DNA from: CAZOGW01 sp964579415
GTDB lineage: Bacteria; Actinomycetota; Acidimicrobiia; Spongiisociales; UBA5794
Assembly: GCA_964579415.1 (NCBI GenBank)
Contig: CAZOGW010000166.1
Location: 1 to 5,576, forward strand
Direction: 5' to 3'
DNA: 5,576 bases
Part shown: in pieces, positions 5,501 to 5,576 of the stretch
Layout: the number at the start of each line of letters is the position of its first letter
Numbering within the stretch: position 1 is the first letter of the stretch
Position numbers and translations under genes: made by a program
The notes under the pieces: generated by a model
Seen by the model: only the letters and a program-made list of their open reading frames with translations
Told to the model about the DNA's origin: nothing
Databases searched by the model: none

Positions 5501-5566
5501 CTTCATCCTCCCCCGCCGCTCCGTTGGGCAGGTCTTCATCCTCCCCCGCCGCTTCGGTGGGGGAGG
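5501..5566. repeat. Two-copy 33-bp tandem repeat with a GC-rich hairpin
   Basis: Copy 1 (5501-5533) and copy 2 (5534-5566) share an identical 20-bp start, CTTCATCCTCCCCCGCCGCT, and then diverge to CCGTTGGGCAGG versus TCGGTGGGGGAGG. In copy 2, CCTCCCCC and GGGGGAGG flank GCCG/CGGT, giving a 12-bp stem (11 Watson-Crick pairs and one G-U) around a 3-base loop. In copy 1 the second half-stem is degraded. It lies downstream of the DUF4262 gene and runs close to the window end, so more units may follow. No T-tract is seen, so termination is uncertain. It resembles dispersed palindromic repeats of GC-rich genomes. Confidence 0.7.
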
Positions 5567-5576
5567 TGGACGATCG

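Noticed and set aside
5306..5539. Small minus-strand open frame of 77 codons over the DUF4262 3' end and the repeat
   Set aside because: Its start lies inside the tandem repeat, it has no ribosome site, and its Ser/Arg/Gly-rich product has no family pattern.

Overview
The window is GC-rich chromosomal DNA with dense, strongly GC-biased coding and short intergenic gaps, most like an actinobacterium. A deep lineage such as Acidimicrobiia is plausible, but that placement is inference from base composition, protein style and weak or absent Shine-Dalgarno sequences at several starts. There is no rRNA, tRNA, CRISPR array, transposase or phage gene. Most of it reads as ordinary core-genome sequence with some repetitive intergenic DNA.

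Left part (1-1762, minus strand): a lysine/diaminopimelate operon. dapC (class I aminotransferase, 383 aa) runs into dapD (tetrahydrodipicolinate N-succinyltransferase) with an ATGA stop/start overlap; dapD is cut by the left edge. Together they carry out two consecutive steps of the succinylase branch that makes meso-diaminopimelate for peptidoglycan and lysine. Upstream of dapC lie a -10-like hexamer placed for leaderless transcription and a perfect 12-bp palindrome over the expected -35 region.

Middle (1763-3923): the 215-bp gap upstream of dapC holds a roughly 115-bp hairpin element. Its arms are tandem 7-bp units (GGTACTT on the left, its complement on the right), with two shorter nested stems inside. 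To its right is a small membrane-anchored protein of unknown function (plus strand). It converges on, and overlaps by 45 bp at the 3' end, a 14-helix DHA2-family MFS exporter gene on the minus strand.

Right part (3924-5576, plus strand): a gene divergent from the exporter encodes an N-terminal ACT domain joined to a GAF-like domain, probably a ligand-sensing protein. A 223-bp gap follows with inverted and direct TCAAGT-type motifs (terminator-like and SoxR-box-like). Next is a DUF4262 protein with a strong ribosome binding site and a Cys cluster. The right end carries a 33-bp tandem repeat, one copy of which forms a near-perfect GC-rich hairpin.

The only clear pathway is DapC-DapD. A link between the ACT-GAF protein and the exporter rests on divergent arrangement alone. 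No multi-gene novel system is evident; the items most worth a second look are the heptamer hairpin element, the palindrome upstream of dapC and the ACT-GAF protein.
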